Origin: Devosia rhizoryzae
Lineage (GTDB): Bacteria > Pseudomonadota > Alphaproteobacteria > Rhizobiales > Devosiaceae
Direction: 5' to 3'
DNA length: 64,000 bases
NCBI RefSeq assembly: GCF_016698665.1
Contig: NZ_CP068046.1
Span: 930,001-994,000 of the forward strand
A program made the translations under genes and the position numbers. Numbering within the stretch: position 1 is the stretch's first letter; each line of letters opens with the position of its first letter. Of this stretch, positions 48,576-56,588 are shown piece after piece. The notes under the pieces are model-generated. The model worked only from the letters and a program-made list of their open reading frames with translations, had not been told where the DNA came from and ran no database searches.

Positions 48576-49240
48576 AACGGGTCCGGCGCGACGAAGGTCG
48601 TGAATTGCTCCGTGGTGGGGTGGGTGAAGCCCAGTTCGGCGGCATGGAGCTGCAGCCGGTCGGCGGCCAGGAACTCCGCTTCATCGGCATAAAATGCATC
48701 TCCCAGAATCACATGGCCGATGGCTTTCATGTGGACCCTGAGCTGATGGGTGCGTCCCGTAAGGGGCACGAGGCGCATTCGGGTGGCGCTTTCCTCGCGC
48801 TCCAGCACCTGCCATTGGGTCTGCGACGGGCGGCCATGGTCGAAGTCGACGCGCTGGCGCGGCTTGTTGAGCCAGTCGGTGGCGAGGGGAAGATCGACAA
48901 GGCCCGTGTCCTCGGCAACGATCCCGGCGACGCGGGCGAGATAGCTCTTGGTTGTCTTTCTATGTTCGAACTGAGATCCGATGCGGCCATGCGCGCGCTT
49001 GTTGAGCGCGAGGACAAGGACGCCGGAAGTGTCCTTGTCGAGCCGATGGCACATGCCGGCCGTCGGCCAGGTCTGGCGTGCGCGATATTCGATGCAATCC
49101 CATAGGCTCGGGTCTTTGCCCGGCACGCTCAGCAGGCCGCTCTGCTTGTTGATCACGAGGATATCGTCGTCGACGTGAAGCACGTCGAGATAGGGCTCCA
49201 TCGGTGGCTGGTAGTCATGGAGCGTGGGCATGGGCGGCAT
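48572..49240 (-). CDS. RluA family pseudouridine synthase
   Basis: A pseudouridine synthase of about 222 residues. The catalytic Asp is in CHRLDKDTSGVLVLA. LVPLTGRTHQLRVHMKAIGHVILGD completes the family core. No S4 domain is present, which fits RluA or TruC (23S U746/tRNA U32 or similar). The start is uncertain: ATG 49240, ATG 49231 or GTG 49282, none with a strong ribosome site. Confidence 0.88.
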   Translation of the reverse strand: MPPMPTLHDYQPPMEPYLDVLHVDDDILVINKQSGLLSVPGKDPSLWDCIEYRARQTWPTAGMCHRLDKDTSGVLVLALNKRAHGRIGSQFEHRKTTKSYLARVAGIVAEDTGLVDLPLATDWLNKPRQRVDFDHGRPSQTQWQVLEREESATRMRLVPLTGRTHQLRVHMKAIGHVILGDAFYADEAEFLAADRLQLHAAELGFTHPTTEQFTTFVAPDPF

Positions 49241-49272
49241 GGGCGGTAAACTAACCTGTGATATGTCTTTTG

Positions 49273-49297
49273 GGAACGCCACCGCGCCCGCTTCGTT
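49273..49297 (+). promoter_or_regulatory. EcfG-type general stress promoter of csbD
   Basis: GGAAC (49273-49277), a 16-base spacer, CGTT (49294-49297): an exact match to the EcfG consensus. It lies 33 bases before the CsbD-family start. CsbD genes are common members of the general stress regulon. Confidence 0.75.
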
Positions 49298-49329
49298 CTT
49301 CTGTTAGACTTCTAACAAAGGAGACTGAA

Positions 49330-49512
49330 ATGCATAAGGACGAAGCAAAAGGCGCCGGCAAGCAGGCCATGGGTTCTCTCAAGGATGCCGCTGGCGGTCT
49401 GACCGGTAACGAACGTCTGCAGGCCGAAGGCAAGGCAGACAAGGCCGAAGGCAAGATCCAGCAAAAGGTCGGCGAAGTCAAAGACGCTGCCCGCGACGCA
49501 CTGAAGCACTAA
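49330..49512 (+). CDS. CsbD family stress protein
   Basis: A 60-residue charged protein: HKDEAKGAGKQAMGSLKDAAGGLTGNERLQAEGKADK is typical of CsbD. Probably a flexible helical stress protein; the molecular role is unknown. GGAG six bases before ATG 49330. It has its own EcfG-type promoter and terminator, so it is a single-gene unit. Confidence 0.93.
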   Translation: MHKDEAKGAGKQAMGSLKDAAGGLTGNERLQAEGKADKAEGKIQQKVGEVKDAARDALKH

Positions 49513-49533
49513 GCTTTCGTATCGCACTCAAAT

Positions 49534-49562
49534 AGGCCGTCCTCCGGGGCGGCCTTTTTATT
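49534..49562 (+). terminator. csbD terminator
   Basis: AGGCCGTCC-TCCG-GGGCGGCCT hairpin (one wobble) followed by TTTTATTT, 21 bases past the stop. Confidence 0.9.
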
Positions 49563-49622
49563 TGTTCTGGATGATGACAGCGAGGCGTGCCTAAGCTCTG
49601 CGCTATCCAACTGGGTTTAAGT

Positions 49623-50489
49623 ATGTCGTTTGCATTCCAGTCGCGGTCCCGGGCGGGGCATCAGGTAAGGGTCATCGCCGGAGAGCAGATCGGGAAAGCC
49701 CTGGCTTCTGCTCATGGAGGGGGTGACTTCGACAAGACCGTTCATAGCCTGCGGCGGCGCTGCAAGAAGGTGCGCGGTTTGCTCCGGCTGGTGCAGCCCA
49801 ACTTTGCGGATTTCAAGAAAGAAAACGCGGCTCTGCGCGACGCAGCCAACCTTTTGGGCGGAGCGCGGGATGCGCGGGTCATAGTCGAGACGCTTGATGG
49901 TCTCACCATCCCAGGACACAGTCAGGCTGCCCGGGAATATCTCGTGGCGCGGGCGAAACGGAGCGAGGCGGCGAGCAAAAAGCAAAACCCGCTCGAGCAG
50001 TTTGCCGAGATTTTTGAAAAGATCGGTGATCGCGCTAAGGAGTGGAGTTTTGACACCAATGGCTTTGATCTTGTGGGCGACGGGCTGGAGAAGACCTACC
50101 GACACTTCTTGCGGGACTTCGACGGGGCTGAGGGCGAGCAGACCGCGACGGCGATGCACGAATGGCGCAAGCAGGCGAAATACCACTGGTACCATGTGAC
50201 GCTACTCGCCAAGTCTGCGGCTGATCTCTTGGAGCCAAGGGCCAAGGCGCTCGATCACTTGGGCGAAAATCTGGGGGATCACCACAATCTGGCGGTGTTG
50301 ACGGATGTGCTGAACGCTGCAGAAGAAGACTTGGGCGATCTCGGTCCGATCCTTGTTGCCGTGGCCAAAAGGCAGGAGGAATTGGGCGAACAGGCGTTTG
50401 CGCTTGGGCATCAGCTTGCTGCCGAAAAGCCGGGAGCTCTGCGGAAGCGCTTCGAGAGCTATTGGTCGCTGCTGCCGGAAAAGGGGTAG
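49623..50489 (+). CDS. CHAD domain protein
   Basis: A 288-residue helical protein of the CHAD family, which binds polyphosphate through conserved His, Lys and Arg. Typical parts are DKTVHSLRRRCKKVRGLLRLV and TAMHEWRKQAKYHWYHVTLL, two copies of the HxxRxxxKxxR-type motif, and DHLGENLGDHHNLAVL. CHAD is often fused to a CYTH domain; here the CYTH protein is the next gene, three bases downstream. A cytosolic polyphosphate-granule role is likely. Confidence 0.92.
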   Translation: MSFAFQSRSRAGHQVRVIAGEQIGKALASAHGGGDFDKTVHSLRRRCKKVRGLLRLVQPNFADFKKENAALRDAANLLGGARDARVIVETLDGLTIPGHSQAAREYLVARAKRSEAASKKQNPLEQFAEIFEKIGDRAKEWSFDTNGFDLVGDGLEKTYRHFLRDFDGAEGEQTATAMHEWRKQAKYHWYHVTLLAKSAADLLEPRAKALDHLGENLGDHHNLAVLTDVLNAAEEDLGDLGPILVAVAKRQEELGEQAFALGHQLAAEKPGALRKRFESYWSLLPEKG

Positions 50490-50492
50490 AGC

Positions 50493-50978
50493 ATGGGCAC
50501 GGAAATCGAACGCAAGTTCCTGGTCCGCAATGACGATTGGCGCAAAGCTGCCAATGAAGGTCGGTCGATCCGGCAGGGCTATCTGTCGTCCAATGCCAAG
50601 GCGACCGTCCGCGTGCGGACCTGGGATGACGAGAAGGCGGCAATAACGCTCAAGGGCAAGTCGGTAGGCGCCACTCGGGCAGAGTTCGAATACGAAATCC
50701 CGATCGATGACGCCCGTGAACTGCTGAAGCTGTCGCGACCGCATACGATTGAAAAGCGCCGGCATGAGCTTGAGTTCGGCGGCCTCACTTGGGAGATCGA
50801 TGTGTTTGAAGGTCGGCACGAGGGCCTGATCATCGCCGAGGTCGAGCTCGAGCATGAGGATCAGGCAGTCGAGATGCCCTCGTGGATCGGCGAGGAAGTG
50901 ACGCTTGACGATCGTTACTTCAATGCCAGCCTGTCGCGCAGCGATGGGGTTCCGCCTGCTGATACTGACGCTTCCTAG
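50493..50978 (+). CDS. CYTH domain protein (inorganic triphosphatase-like)
   Basis: A 161-residue CYTH protein. EIERKFLV at residues 4-11 is the signature ExExK variant. The rest supplies acidic and basic pairs (TVRVRTWDD, ITLKGK, EFEYEIP, EIDVFEG, IAEVELE) lining the triphosphate tunnel. Members hydrolyse triphosphate or make cAMP from ATP. Together with the CHAD gene it forms a polyphosphate-related pair. Confidence 0.93.
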   Translation: MGTEIERKFLVRNDDWRKAANEGRSIRQGYLSSNAKATVRVRTWDDEKAAITLKGKSVGATRAEFEYEIPIDDARELLKLSRPHTIEKRRHELEFGGLTWEIDVFEGRHEGLIIAEVELEHEDQAVEMPSWIGEEVTLDDRYFNASLSRSDGVPPADTDAS

Positions 50979-51033
50979 CGTGCGGATCGTGTAGCGGTCT
51001 GCCGCGTTGCTTGCTCGGGTCTGGGAGGCAGCG

Positions 51034-51414
51034 ATGAACGTCTTTGGCGAAGATCTTCTTCACCTTGTGACCCGCGCCATCGAGTGGTGCGGGATCCTGG
51101 TCATCGTGTTGGGCATAGTGCTTGCGACGTGGCGCTATGTTCAGCGCAGCCGGAGCGGCAAGGCCGAGGACCATAGTCTGAGGCACTACAGGGCCGATGT
51201 CGGACGCGGTATTCTTCTGGGACTCGAGTTTCTGGTAGCGGCCGACATCATTGCGACGGTTGCCATCGAGCCGACGCTGGAAAGCCTTGCCGTACTGGCC
51301 GGTATCATCGTCATCCGTACTTTTTTGAGCCTGTCGCTGGAGGTGGAAATCACCGGCCGCTGGCCGTGGAAGCAAGATCCGGAAGAAGTCGAGGATCGGC
51401 GCGAAGCGCGGTGA
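51034..51414 (+). CDS. DUF1622 membrane protein
   Basis: A 126-residue protein with two or three hydrophobic segments (IEWCGILVIVLGIVLATWRYV, then LEFLVAADIIATVAI and LAGIIVIRTFLSLSLEVEI). That arrangement is typical of DUF1622. Function unknown. GGGAGG precedes ATG 51034. Its stop abuts the gntK stop head-on (TGATCA). Confidence 0.85.
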   Translation: MNVFGEDLLHLVTRAIEWCGILVIVLGIVLATWRYVQRSRSGKAEDHSLRHYRADVGRGILLGLEFLVAADIIATVAIEPTLESLAVLAGIIVIRTFLSLSLEVEITGRWPWKQDPEEVEDRREAR

Positions 51415-51978
51415 TCACTGCCACCGCTTGAAGGTCCGTAGATGGTCCTGCGATGCGGTCACCGTGCGCACGATCCTCTCCACAGGGTCGGTGACGGGCA
51501 CGACAAGGACGTGCTCCGCGGCGGGGTCGGGCACTTCCAGCGTCGCGAACTGGCTGTCGAGGAGGCTTGTGGGCATGTATTCGTGTTTGCGGCGGGCCAT
51601 GCGCTCGCCGATCACGTCGCGCGAACCCTCGAGATACACAAAGAGCACCGGCTCACCGGCTTCCTGGGTGATGATGTCGCGATAGCTTTTGCGCAGGGCC
51701 GAGCAGGCGCCGACCGCGACGCCCTTGCGTTCTGCAGCTTCCTTGAGCGCGGCGGAGAGCGCCGTAAGCCAGGGCCAGCGATCGTCGTCGGTCAGCGGCG
51801 TTCCAGCGCGCATTTTTTCGACATTGGCCTCGGGATGGTACTTGTCGCCATCGAGGAAGGGCGCGTGGAGCGCGCGGCCGAGTGCGGCACCGACCGTGGA
51901 CTTGCCGGACGAGCTCACGCCCATGACGATGATGATGCGAGCCGGTTCAAACCGTGGCTGTGAAGGCGCCGTCGACAT
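51415..51978 (-). CDS. gntK: Gluconokinase
   Basis: A 187-residue gluconokinase of the GntK type. The P-loop is MGVSSSGKSTVG and LDGDKYHPEANVEKM is the substrate-binding signature. VGACSALRKSYRD is also diagnostic. It makes 6-phosphogluconate. The start at ATG 51978 overlaps the SDR gene by 32 bases, so the two are co-translated. Confidence 0.95.
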   Translation of the reverse strand: MSTAPSQPRFEPARIIIVMGVSSSGKSTVGAALGRALHAPFLDGDKYHPEANVEKMRAGTPLTDDDRWPWLTALSAALKEAAERKGVAVGACSALRKSYRDIITQEAGEPVLFVYLEGSRDVIGERMARRKHEYMPTSLLDSQFATLEVPDPAAEHVLVVPVTDPVERIVRTVTASQDHLRTFKRWQ

Positions 51979-52717
51979 AAAGGATGTGTCCGTTGACGAA
52001 ACTGGAAGCGTCGGAAGCAAGGAAGATGGCCGGGGGACCAAGCTCTTCGACCTCGCCCCAGCGCCCCATGGGTGTGCGTTTTTCGACCCAGGCGTTGAAG
52101 TCCGGGTCGGCCATAAGCGTGGTGTTGAGGTCGGTCCGGAAATAGCCCGGCGCGATGGCATTGACGTTGAGGCCCTTGCCGGCCCAATCGGCCGCCATGC
52201 CACGCGTGAGATTGGCAATGGCTGCCTTGGCTGCGCCATAGGGGGCCACCGAGGGGCGGGCGTGGTCGGTCAAGATCGAGCAGATGTTTATGATCTTGCC
52301 GCGTCCGCGCCTGATCATGCCTTGCGCGACGGCCTGGCTGACGCTGAAGGTGGCGGTGACATGGGTGGACATCATCCGCTCGAAATCGTCGTGACGGAAG
52401 GTTTCGAGCGGGCCTCGGATCTGCATGCCGGCATTGTTGATGAGGATATCGATCGGGCCGATCTCGCCCTCGCAATGCCGCACGGCTTCGCCCACGCTTT
52501 CAGGGCTGGTGACGTCGAAGGCCAGCGCCGCTACGTCGTATCCGGCTTCGGCAAGATCGGCGGCGGCGGAGCCCAAGGCTTTGCCGTCACGGGCATTAAG
52601 CACCACCGCAGCACCGGCACCGGCCAGCGCCCGAGCCATGGCGAGACCCAGGCCACGGCTCGAACCGGTGATCAGGGCGCGCTTGCCGCCAAGATCGAAA
52701 GGGGATTTGCCGCTCAT
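51947..52717 (-). CDS. Gluconate 5-dehydrogenase (SDR family)
   Basis: A 256-residue short-chain dehydrogenase. The nucleotide loop is TGSSRGLGLAMA, with NNAG and the catalytic Tyr-Lys pair in PYGAAKAAI. The sequence closely resembles gluconate 5-dehydrogenases (Gno/IdnO), which interconvert 5-keto-gluconate and gluconate. GntK downstream and Gnd across the divergent promoter fit this job. GAGGAG precedes ATG 52717. Confidence 0.88.
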   Translation of the reverse strand: MSGKSPFDLGGKRALITGSSRGLGLAMARALAGAGAAVVLNARDGKALGSAAADLAEAGYDVAALAFDVTSPESVGEAVRHCEGEIGPIDILINNAGMQIRGPLETFRHDDFERMMSTHVTATFSVSQAVAQGMIRRGRGKIINICSILTDHARPSVAPYGAAKAAIANLTRGMAADWAGKGLNVNAIAPGYFRTDLNTTLMADPDFNAWVEKRTPMGRWGEVEELGPPAIFLASDASSFVNGHILYVDGAFTATV

Positions 52718-52920
52718 GCCGTTCTCCTCGTCCCGTCTCTTCTAGCCAGCGCCGACGTCGCACCGCAACCCTTCGCCTCGCTTCCATACAAGCAAGCCGA
52801 TTTGGTCGAAAATTGCCTGATCCGGTCTTTCCACTGTTACGACTTTATGGTCATTGTCCCCGCCAAGCACTATGCACAAGGCGCATGGCCTGCGCGGACA
52901 TTTTCGAAGAGGATTGCTTG

Positions 52921-54366
52921 ATGGCGACTGCGGATATCGGCCTGATCGGCCTGGCGGTGATGGGTTCGAACCTGGCACTGAACATTGCCGAAAAAGGCTA
53001 CACCGTTGCCGTGCACAACCGGTCGCCCGGCCGTATCGACGAATTCGTCAGCGAGGCCAAAGCGCAGGGCCTAGATGGCAATACGATCCCGAAATACGAC
53101 CTTGCCGACTTCGTGCAGTCGGTAAAGACGCCGCGCTCGATCATTATCATGGTCAAGGCTGGCAAGCCGGTCGACGACATGATCGAACAGATTTTGCCGC
53201 ATCTCGAGCCGGGCGATGCGATCATCGAATGCGGCAACTCGCTTTATACCGACACGCAGCGCCGCTTCGATTATCTCAAGCCCAAGAACATCGGCTATCT
53301 CGGCGTCGGCGTGTCCGGCGGCGAAGAAGGGGCGCGCCATGGTCCATCGATCATGGTCGGCGGCTCCAAGGAACAGTGGCACAATGCGGAAGCGGTGCTG
53401 ACCGCCATCGCCGCCCAGTTCAACGGCGAAAGCTGCTGCGCTTATCTCGGCGAGGGCGGGGCGGGCCATTTCGTCAAGATGATCCATAACGGCATCGAAT
53501 ATGGCGACATGCAGATGATCGCCGAAGTTTATGGCGTGATGCGTGACGGCCTCGGGATGACCGCCTCGGAATGCGGCGACGTGTTCAAGAAGTGGAACGA
53601 GGGTCCGCTCAACTCCTATCTCATCGAGATCACCGGCCATGTGCTGCACGCCGTGGATGCAGATACCAAGAAGCCGCTTGTCGACCTGATCCTCGACAAG
53701 GCAGGCCAGAAGGGCACCGGCGTCTGGTCGGCGATCGTGGCGCAGCAGATGGGCGTGCCGGCAACGGCCATCGAAGGCGCCGTGGCGGCGCGTTCGATCT
53801 CGTCGCGCAAGGCAGAGCGCGTGGCGGCTGAAGGCATCTATGGCAAGCCGAACCGTGCGCGCAGCGACGTGACGCTGGACGATCTCGAAAAGGCGTTGCT
53901 GGCCGGCAAGATCGTTTCCTATGCGCAGGGTTTTGCGGTGATCGCAAAGGCTTCGGAAGAGTTCGGCTGGTCGCTGCCGCTGGCGACGATCGCCAAGATC
54001 TGGCGCGCCGGCTGCATCATCCGTTCGCGCTTCCTCGACCAGATGGCTTCGGCCTATAGCAAGGGCGATGCCTCCAACCTCCTGATCGTGCCCGATTTCG
54101 TCGCCATCATGAAGGACGCTCATCCCAGCCTTCGCAAGGTCGTGGCCGGTGCCGCCATGGGCGAATTCCCGATGGTCTGCCTTTCCGCCGCGCTCAGCTA
54201 TTTCGACAGCTATCGTCAGGCGCAGGGCACGGCCAACCTTATCCAGGGGCAGCGCGACTTCTTCGGTGCGCATGGTTTCGAGATCGAGGGCCGCGGCGGC
54301 GACCTGCACGGCACCTGGCCGAGCACGTTGCAGAACAAGGCTGCGGCGCCGGTGGTGGAGGAGTAG
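52921..54366 (+). CDS. gnd: 6-phosphogluconate dehydrogenase, decarboxylating
   Basis: A 481-residue enzyme of the pentose phosphate pathway. The NADP site is IGLAVMGSNLALNIAEKGYTV. The catalytic region has GVSGGEEGARHGPSIMVGG and HFVKMIHNGIEYGDMQ; IIRSRFLD is in the C-terminal half. ATG 52921 follows AGAGGA. It is divergent from the gluconate genes across 203 bases, so gluconate can flow from GntK to Gnd. Confidence 0.97.
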   Translation: MATADIGLIGLAVMGSNLALNIAEKGYTVAVHNRSPGRIDEFVSEAKAQGLDGNTIPKYDLADFVQSVKTPRSIIIMVKAGKPVDDMIEQILPHLEPGDAIIECGNSLYTDTQRRFDYLKPKNIGYLGVGVSGGEEGARHGPSIMVGGSKEQWHNAEAVLTAIAAQFNGESCCAYLGEGGAGHFVKMIHNGIEYGDMQMIAEVYGVMRDGLGMTASECGDVFKKWNEGPLNSYLIEITGHVLHAVDADTKKPLVDLILDKAGQKGTGVWSAIVAQQMGVPATAIEGAVAARSISSRKAERVAAEGIYGKPNRARSDVTLDDLEKALLAGKIVSYAQGFAVIAKASEEFGWSLPLATIAKIWRAGCIIRSRFLDQMASAYSKGDASNLLIVPDFVAIMKDAHPSLRKVVAGAAMGEFPMVCLSAALSYFDSYRQAQGTANLIQGQRDFFGAHGFEIEGRGGDLHGTWPSTLQNKAAAPVVEE

Positions 54367-54403
54367 GGCTGGCTCAGCCCACTGAGGTTGCCGCACATTC
54401 GAT

Positions 54404-54473
54404 TGTCACCCCGGCGAAGGCCGGGGCCCATCTCGAGATCTCAGAATGGATCCCCGCCTACGCGGGGATGACA
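54404..54473. repeat. Intergenic palindromic repeat
   Basis: A 70-base element with inverted ends TGTCA / TGACA and two inner hairpins: CCCCGG-CGAAG-GCCGGGG near the left, and CCCCGC-CTAC-GCGGGG near the right. This form (TCATCCCCGCGTAGGCGGGG type) is widespread in alphaproteobacterial intergenic regions. Lying between convergent gnd and the photolyase gene, it could also stop transcription both ways. Confidence 0.8.
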
Positions 54474-54496
54474 TGGAGGGTGGGGAGCGGGTGGTG

Positions 54497-56065
54497 CTAA
54501 AGATCCAGCGTCAGCTGCGGCGCAGGGTCTTCGTCGGCCGTTGCGGATAGTCCGTTGAGAAATGCCCGAGCCTGCATCTGGATGAGGCCGCGCTGACGGT
54601 CATCCATGCGATCGAGATTGCGATAGGGCATGGCCAGCCGCCGATTGCCGCCGAGCTTGGGGCGGTTCTCCATGAGAAAATTCCAGTAGAGCAGGGTGAA
54701 GGGGCAGGCGCGTTCGCCTTCCTTAATCTTGGGGCTATAAAAGCAATTGCCGCAATAGTCGGACATGCGGTTGATGTAGGCGCCCGAGGCTACATAAGGC
54801 TTTGAGGCCAAGAGGCCGCCATCGGCGAACATGACCATGCCATGGACATTGGGCAGTTCGACCCAGTCGAAGGCGTCGATATAGACGGCCAGGTACCAGT
54901 ATTCGATCTGGGCCGGCTCGATGCCGGCGAGCAGGGCGAAGTTGCCGGTGACCATCAGGCGCTGGATGTGGTGGGCATAGGCGTGGCGGCTGGTGTCGCC
55001 GATCGCCTGGGCCATGCAATTCATGCGCGTATTGCCGGACCAGTAGAACCAGGGCAGGTCGCGATGCGCGTCGAGTTCATTGGTCTGTGCGTATTCAGGC
55101 ATCTTCAGCCAGTAGACGCCGCGGATATATTCGCGCCAGCCGATGATCTGGCGGATGAAGCCTTCCACGGCGTTGAGCGGCGCATGGCCTTCGAGATAGG
55201 CGCGCTCGGCGGCGGCGCAGACTTCGGCGGCGGTGAGGAGGCCGACATTGAGGTAGGGTGAGAGCAGCCCGTGATGGAGAAAGGGCTCGCCGGTTTTCAT
55301 CGCATCCTGATAGGTGCCGAAGCCGAGCAGGGCCTCGGCGATGAAATGATCGAGGGCATCGAGGGCGCCGCTGCGGGTGACGGCCCATTGGAAGGGTTCG
55401 AGGTCGCCGAAATTCTTGGCGTAGCGATTGCGAACGAGGTCTATGACTTCACGCGTGGTCGCATCGGGCTCAAAGCGCAGCCGCCTCGGCGGTTGATAGT
55501 CCGGTGGCAGTGACTCACGGTTGTCGACGTCGAAATTCCACTGGCCGCCTTCGGGAGCCTCGTCTTGCATGAGGAAGCCGGTCAGGCGCCGCATCTCGCG
55601 GTAGAAGAATTCCATGCGCAGCGACTTGCGATCGCCGGCCCAGCTGGCGAAGCGATCATGGCTGCAAACAAAGCGGTCGTCTTCGTGGATGTCGACGGGG
55701 ACGCCGAGCCGCTCCGACCAGCCGTTCATCATGTCGCGAACGCGGAAGGCGCCGGGCTCGGTGACGACGACGCCGTCGACCCAGTGGCGGGCAAGGGCGC
55801 GGGCGAGTTCGCCTTCGAGGCTCTGCGTGCTTCCTTCGGCGTCGAGGCGGACGTAATCGACGCGAATGCCTTCCTCGCGCAGCTCGTCGGCGAAGTGGCG
55901 CATGGCGGAGTAGATGAAGACGAGCTTTTGCTTGTGGAAGCCAACCACCGTCGACTCGCTGCCGACCTCAGCCATCAGGACGACGTCGTTCGCGGGGTCG
56001 ATGTCCCGCAACGCAGCGACGGATCGGGAAAGATGGTCGCCGAGGATGAAGCGGAGCTTTGCCAT
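54497..56065 (-). CDS. phrB: (6-4) photolyase, iron-sulfur type (PhrB-like)
   Basis: A 522-residue cryptochrome/photolyase family protein. The start KLRFILGDHLSRSVAAL is that of the photolyase-related FeS-BCP class. Four cysteines fall at residues 350, 438, 441 and 454 (RMNC, DYCGNC, RACPF), the same positions that bind the [4Fe-4S] cluster in Agrobacterium PhrB. FAD-site segments such as FIRQIIGWREYIRGVYW are present. It repairs UV (6-4) photoproducts with light. Confidence 0.95.
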   Translation of the reverse strand: MAKLRFILGDHLSRSVAALRDIDPANDVVLMAEVGSESTVVGFHKQKLVFIYSAMRHFADELREEGIRVDYVRLDAEGSTQSLEGELARALARHWVDGVVVTEPGAFRVRDMMNGWSERLGVPVDIHEDDRFVCSHDRFASWAGDRKSLRMEFFYREMRRLTGFLMQDEAPEGGQWNFDVDNRESLPPDYQPPRRLRFEPDATTREVIDLVRNRYAKNFGDLEPFQWAVTRSGALDALDHFIAEALLGFGTYQDAMKTGEPFLHHGLLSPYLNVGLLTAAEVCAAAERAYLEGHAPLNAVEGFIRQIIGWREYIRGVYWLKMPEYAQTNELDAHRDLPWFYWSGNTRMNCMAQAIGDTSRHAYAHHIQRLMVTGNFALLAGIEPAQIEYWYLAVYIDAFDWVELPNVHGMVMFADGGLLASKPYVASGAYINRMSDYCGNCFYSPKIKEGERACPFTLLYWNFLMENRPKLGGNRRLAMPYRNLDRMDDRQRGLIQMQARAFLNGLSATADEDPAPQLTLDL

Positions 56066-56096
56066 GCAAACACTACGCGCCTTTGTGGCCGGCAGT

Positions 56097-56588
56097 TCAG
56101 TCGACCAGCGACTGGAACATCACATAGCTGTCCACATAGCCGTGAACGGGATGCTTGAAAGCCTTGGGAAGGGTGCCGACGATGCGGAAGCCGAGCTTTT
56201 GCCAGAGGGCAACGGCGCCGGTATTGGTCGAGACCACGTGGTTGAACTGGATGGCGCGGAAGCCGCGCTCGCGGGCGCGCTCCAGGGAGTGGAGGCACAT
56301 GGCTTTGGCTATTCCCTTGCCGCGCGCATTGGGTGCGGTCATGTAGCCGCAATTGGCGACGTGGGCGCCGCCGCCGCGCTGATTGTGCTGGAGATAATAG
56401 GTGCCGACGATCTCGTTATCGAGTTCGGCGACGAAGACCTCGTGCGCGGGCATGAACCAGTAGGCAACAACCGCCGCTTCATCGAGGTTGGTGTCGATGG
56501 CGTAGGTTTCGCCGGCAGCAAGGACCGGAGCGACGATGGCGATAATGGGGGTGTGGTCCGCCTCAGCGGCGGGACGGATTGTGATCAT
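56097..56588 (-). CDS. GNAT acetyltransferase (phosphinothricin-type)
   Basis: A 163-residue GNAT protein: MITIRPAAEADHTPIIAIVAPVL, then AHVANCGYMTAPNARGKGIAKAM with the acetyl-CoA loop, and FNHVVSTNTGAVALWQKLGFRIVGTLP. This is the PAT-like subfamily; substrate unknown. Its ATG at 56588 lies 26 bases inside the upstream MFS gene, so the two are coupled. Confidence 0.88.
   Translation of the reverse strand: MITIRPAAEADHTPIIAIVAPVLAAGETYAIDTNLDEAAVVAYWFMPAHEVFVAELDNEIVGTYYLQHNQRGGGAHVANCGYMTAPNARGKGIAKAMCLHSLERARERGFRAIQFNHVVSTNTGAVALWQKLGFRIVGTLPKAFKHPVHGYVDSYVMFQSLVD

Noticed and set aside
53071..54396. A 441-codon frame on the minus strand over gnd
   Set aside because: Antisense shadow of a well-supported enzyme gene.
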